A DNA stretch of 23,356 nt from CAYHGV01 sp964356135. Lineage in GTDB: Bacteria; Hydrothermota; Tepidihabitantia; CAYHGV01. Position 1 is the first letter of the stretch, and the number at the start of each line of letters is the position of its first letter. Below, piece after piece: positions 21,227-23,356 of the stretch. The notes beneath the pieces were generated by a model. That model saw only the letters and a list, made by a program, of their open reading frames with translations. It was not told the origin of the DNA and did no database searches. Where the stretch lies: positions 1 through 23,356 of the forward strand of contig CAYHGV010000043.1 in NCBI GenBank assembly GCA_964356135.1. The letters run 5' to 3'. The translations under genes were made by a program, and so were the position numbers.

Positions 21227-22708
21227 ATGATGCGAAAGTTTCAGATACTCATCGGTTTCTCGTTGATAATAACGAGCTTACTTGTAGCGGATAAGGCGAA
21301 GATGCCATCGCTCGATGAGGAAAAGGAAATCCTGTTAAATCCTACCCTCTCGGTTGAGGCACGGCTGTATGCCGCCCAGAAGCTCGGTTTGTATGGGGCG
21401 GTGGATATTTTGATTCGGGGGCTGGAGGTTAACAAGAATACCCCCGAGGTGGTAATTGAGATCGTTAAGAATCTCGGTAACCTCCGGAGTGCCCAAACGG
21501 TTCCGGCGCTTATCAAAACGGCGGAGAGCGATACCAATCCGGCGGTCGATAATGCGGTTCTCGACGCATTGTACAGTATTGGCGACACTTCGGCACTTAA
21601 GTTTTTCCGTTGGACCTTAGGCCATTCCAATAGTCAATTGCGGGATCGGGCTGCCTATGCCTTGGGCGATTTTCTTGCCGGTAAAATGGACAGCGCCACC
21701 GTTCGCAGTTTATCCGAAGCTTATAAGGTAGAGAAAGATGCCAAGATTCGGCTCACCATGGTGAATGCGATGGGGAAGATTGACGGCCGACTGACTGTGC
21801 CTCCTTTGATTAGCGCCCTCAGCGATTCGCATCCAACGGTTCGAGCACTCGCCGCGAGCTTTCTGGGCGAATTAGGCGATGTCAGCGCCATCAAGCCGTT
21901 GATTCAGCTCGTCGGCGACAAATCAAGCATCGATTGCCAGAAGGCGGCGGCTGAGGCACTCTGGAAAATCGGCGAACCGACCGCATTTCCAGCGTTGATT
22001 TCGGCTCTCGACAATAAATGGGAAGTGAGGCGTTATGTCTACGACCTCCTTAACAATACCCGAGACCGGCAGATTATTTTTTACTTAGTTGATAGTTTGG
22101 CATCTAAAAGCACGGCGGTCACAGCCGATATTGAGAAGCTGTTGCCCGAGCAGTATAACCGGTTTGGAGCAGCGGCAATCAAGACATTGGATGAAGCATT
22201 ACAAAAGACTAAAGACCCGGGGCTCGAAATCCGTATTATAAACCTATTGGGAGACCTCCATTACACTGTTTCCGCCCATTCGGCTATGGCGACCACGGTG
22301 CTCAATCGGGTATTAGAGGATCTGACGAGATTTTCAAAACCCGATTTACGTATCGCAGCCGCCGATGCCTTAGCTAAGGTGGGTTATCCCTTTGCGCTGC
22401 CGACCCTTAAAGAGGCGCTGCGTCGAGACCCGGAAGTTTCGGTGCGGCGTCGGGCAGTGATGGCTCTCCATAAAATCGGCCTTGACGCGCCCCAGGGAAT
22501 CCAGGAGATTGTTTTTATTCTCGATGTTTACGGATTAGGTGACCGGGAAGCCTCGGTAATTATTGAAACGATTCGAGCGCTTGGTGATTTATCCGACCCG
22601 CAGAGCCTTTCTCATCTCCGGTCAATAGAAGCTTCTGACCGGTATTCTCCATTAGTGCGGGAAGAGGCACGACAGGCGATCAATAAGATCGAATCCCGAA
22701 TACGGTAG
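21227..22708 (+). CDS. Exported HEAT-repeat protein
   Basis: 493 aa with an N-terminal signal peptide (RKFQILIGFSLIITSLLVA, cleavage probably near ADKAK). Two ATGs stand side by side; the second (21230) is better spaced from the AGGAGGG box (7 nt against 4). Nearly all of the mature protein is HEAT/PBS-lyase-type helical repeats: TVPALIKTAESD, PPLISALSDSHPTVRALAAS, KPLIQLVGDKSSIDCQKAAA, FPALISALDNKWEVRRYVYD and LPTLKEALRRDPEVSVRRRA. It is a protein-binding solenoid with no catalytic residues visible. It resembles the HEAT part of the 922-aa protein upstream, suggesting a shared extracytoplasmic function (inference). No gene follows it in the window. Confidence 0.88.
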   Translation: MMRKFQILIGFSLIITSLLVADKAKMPSLDEEKEILLNPTLSVEARLYAAQKLGLYGAVDILIRGLEVNKNTPEVVIEIVKNLGNLRSAQTVPALIKTAESDTNPAVDNAVLDALYSIGDTSALKFFRWTLGHSNSQLRDRAAYALGDFLAGKMDSATVRSLSEAYKVEKDAKIRLTMVNAMGKIDGRLTVPPLISALSDSHPTVRALAASFLGELGDVSAIKPLIQLVGDKSSIDCQKAAAEALWKIGEPTAFPALISALDNKWEVRRYVYDLLNNTRDRQIIFYLVDSLASKSTAVTADIEKLLPEQYNRFGAAAIKTLDEALQKTKDPGLEIRIINLLGDLHYTVSAHSAMATTVLNRVLEDLTRFSKPDLRIAAADALAKVGYPFALPTLKEALRRDPEVSVRRRAVMALHKIGLDAPQGIQEIVFILDVYGLGDREASVIIETIRALGDLSDPQSLSHLRSIEASDRYSPLVREEARQAINKIESRIR

Positions 22709-22838
22709 GTCGGTCGGTTACCGGCAGCCATGACCGCGGTTGCTTCCATCGACCAGCAGGAAAATTCATCTCGCTTAAATGATAGGTTTTAGACCCATAG
22801 CGTGTCGGTAAGAGAGGTAAGTACTTTTAAAAATAACC

Positions 22839-22861
22839 ATCCGCCATAGTTCGTGGCGGAT
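22839..22861. repeat. Hairpin ATCCGCC/GGCGGAT
   Basis: Perfect 7-bp arms around ATAGTTCGT. It belongs to the same family as 14298-14326 and 22971-22999. Confidence 0.6.
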
Positions 22862-22886
22862 ACACGGATAAATTACGGATTCGCGG

Positions 22887-22903
22887 CGGCTCGGAACGAG
22901 CCG
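22887..22903. repeat. Hairpin CGGCTCG-GAA-CGAGCCG
   Basis: A perfect 7-bp G+C-rich stem with a 3-nt loop. There is no T-run, so a terminator role is unlikely. Confidence 0.55.
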
Positions 22904-22970
22904 AAGAAACGAGGCGCAACACCGATGGGTAGAGATATGGAAAATTAACGCAGTTCTTATTCCCCCAAGA

Positions 22971-22999
22971 ATCCGCCACACTTCTTGGCGGATGGCGGA
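22971..22999. repeat. Palindromic ATCCGCC/GGCGGAT repeat
   Basis: ATCCGCC ACACTTCTT GGCGGAT followed by GGCGGA, nearly identical to 14298-14326. Confidence 0.7.
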
Positions 23000-23036
23000 T
23001 TTACGAAATATCCGTGTTTATCTGGAACCATCTGTG

Positions 23037-23106
23037 TTAACCCCGTTAGATACTTTTGTTTGTAGGGTCTCGTTCCCGAGGCTAACTGTCTATCGAACGG
23101 GGTTAA
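23037..23106. mobile_element. 62-bp palindromic element flanked by TTAA
   Basis: Arms CCCCGTTAGATA (23041-23052) and TATCGAACGGGG (23091-23102) match at 11 of 12 positions. TTAA lies on both sides. Removing the element and one TTAA restores CTGTGTTAATCTGTGG, a smooth sequence, which suggests insertion at TTAA with duplication. The loop holds GTCTCG-TTCC-CGAGGC. The arms resemble the inner arms at 9081-9139 (CCCTGTTAAATA). Confidence 0.65.
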
Positions 23107-23356
23107 TCTGTGGTAAAATGTTAAAGAAACTAAACTATTACGCGTGTTACCTAACGAATCCCCTGGATAGATTTTATTGGTAACTTTACCGATTCGAAAC
23201 TTAATTAAGGGGCGGTACCCTTTTTTTTAACCAACACCAGTGTCAATTACCCCTACAACCAAGAACCGTTTTAAGACCTTTTTACTTACTAATTACAAAT
23301 ATTAATCTATTATTCGCCTCCGGAAAATCGACCCCAGACCGATGCCCAGAACGGAT

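Larger units (their letters stand above)
22709..23356. other. Non-coding, palindrome-rich region
   Basis: I see no supportable gene in these 648 nt; the short ORFs have no ribosome site or domain. The region holds several small palindromes listed separately, and phrases such as ATCCGTGTTTATCTG and AATCTGTGG that look like remnants of a dispersed intergenic repeat. The last 200 nt show nothing further that I can name. Confidence 0.7.

Overview
The window reads as a chromosomal stretch of an uncultivated, probably anaerobic bacterium. A secreted seven-repeat propeller protein ends in a Por/T9SS-like sorting domain. It sits beside a lipoprotein with PQQ-like repeats, two HEAT-repeat exported proteins, a ferredoxin:thioredoxin reductase-like protein and an archaeal-type superoxide dismutase. 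This mix suggests the FCB group or a neighbouring candidate phylum such as WOR-3, but no rRNA or other marker is present, so the placement is inference. Recognisable promoters share one form, TTGACA, a spacer of usually 16 nt, then TANNAT.

Layout. (1) 1-9.3 kb is an accessory region of mostly single, unrelated genes: an HNH nuclease, DUF3795, an HTH-GHKL-DUF4325 regulator, a divergent Fpg/Nei, a VOC protein, DUF1801, a hotdog thioesterase, an 80-aa orphan and a GC-rich pair of radical SAM genes. Six copies of a dispersed repeat, all on the plus strand, lie between them. Four copies carry a TTGACA promoter box, and three copies sit directly upstream of an accessory gene. (2) 9.3-11.5 kb looks like integron gene cassettes: an attC-like site at 9293-9408, two small membrane-protein genes, a degenerate 60-bp attC-like site at 10268-10327, then a possible eRF1-like protein and a methyltransferase. 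(3) 11.7-14.2 kb is a redox block: glutaredoxin, FTR-rubredoxin fusion, SOD and a DUF2156 protein. (4) 14.5-22.7 kb holds exported repeat proteins: lipoprotein, propeller, a 922-aa D-x-x-G-(N/D)-D-x-Y/HEAT protein and a HEAT protein. (5) 22.7-23.4 kb is non-coding and full of small palindromes, including a 62-bp element bounded by TTAA.

The most unusual unit occurs twice (about 2.0-3.4 and 19.7-21.1 kb). Each is a minus-strand HTH-GHKL-DUF4325 gene (about 84% identical by eye) flanked on both sides by direct repeats with three TTGTCAA motifs, and outside those by degenerate 7-bp tandem arrays (GTAnnnN). Each gene has a near-consensus promoter placed so close to the ATG that a leaderless mRNA is predicted. 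The last codons are written in the repeat itself. This looks like a small repeat-bounded, duplicated regulatory unit and is the best candidate here for an undescribed element.
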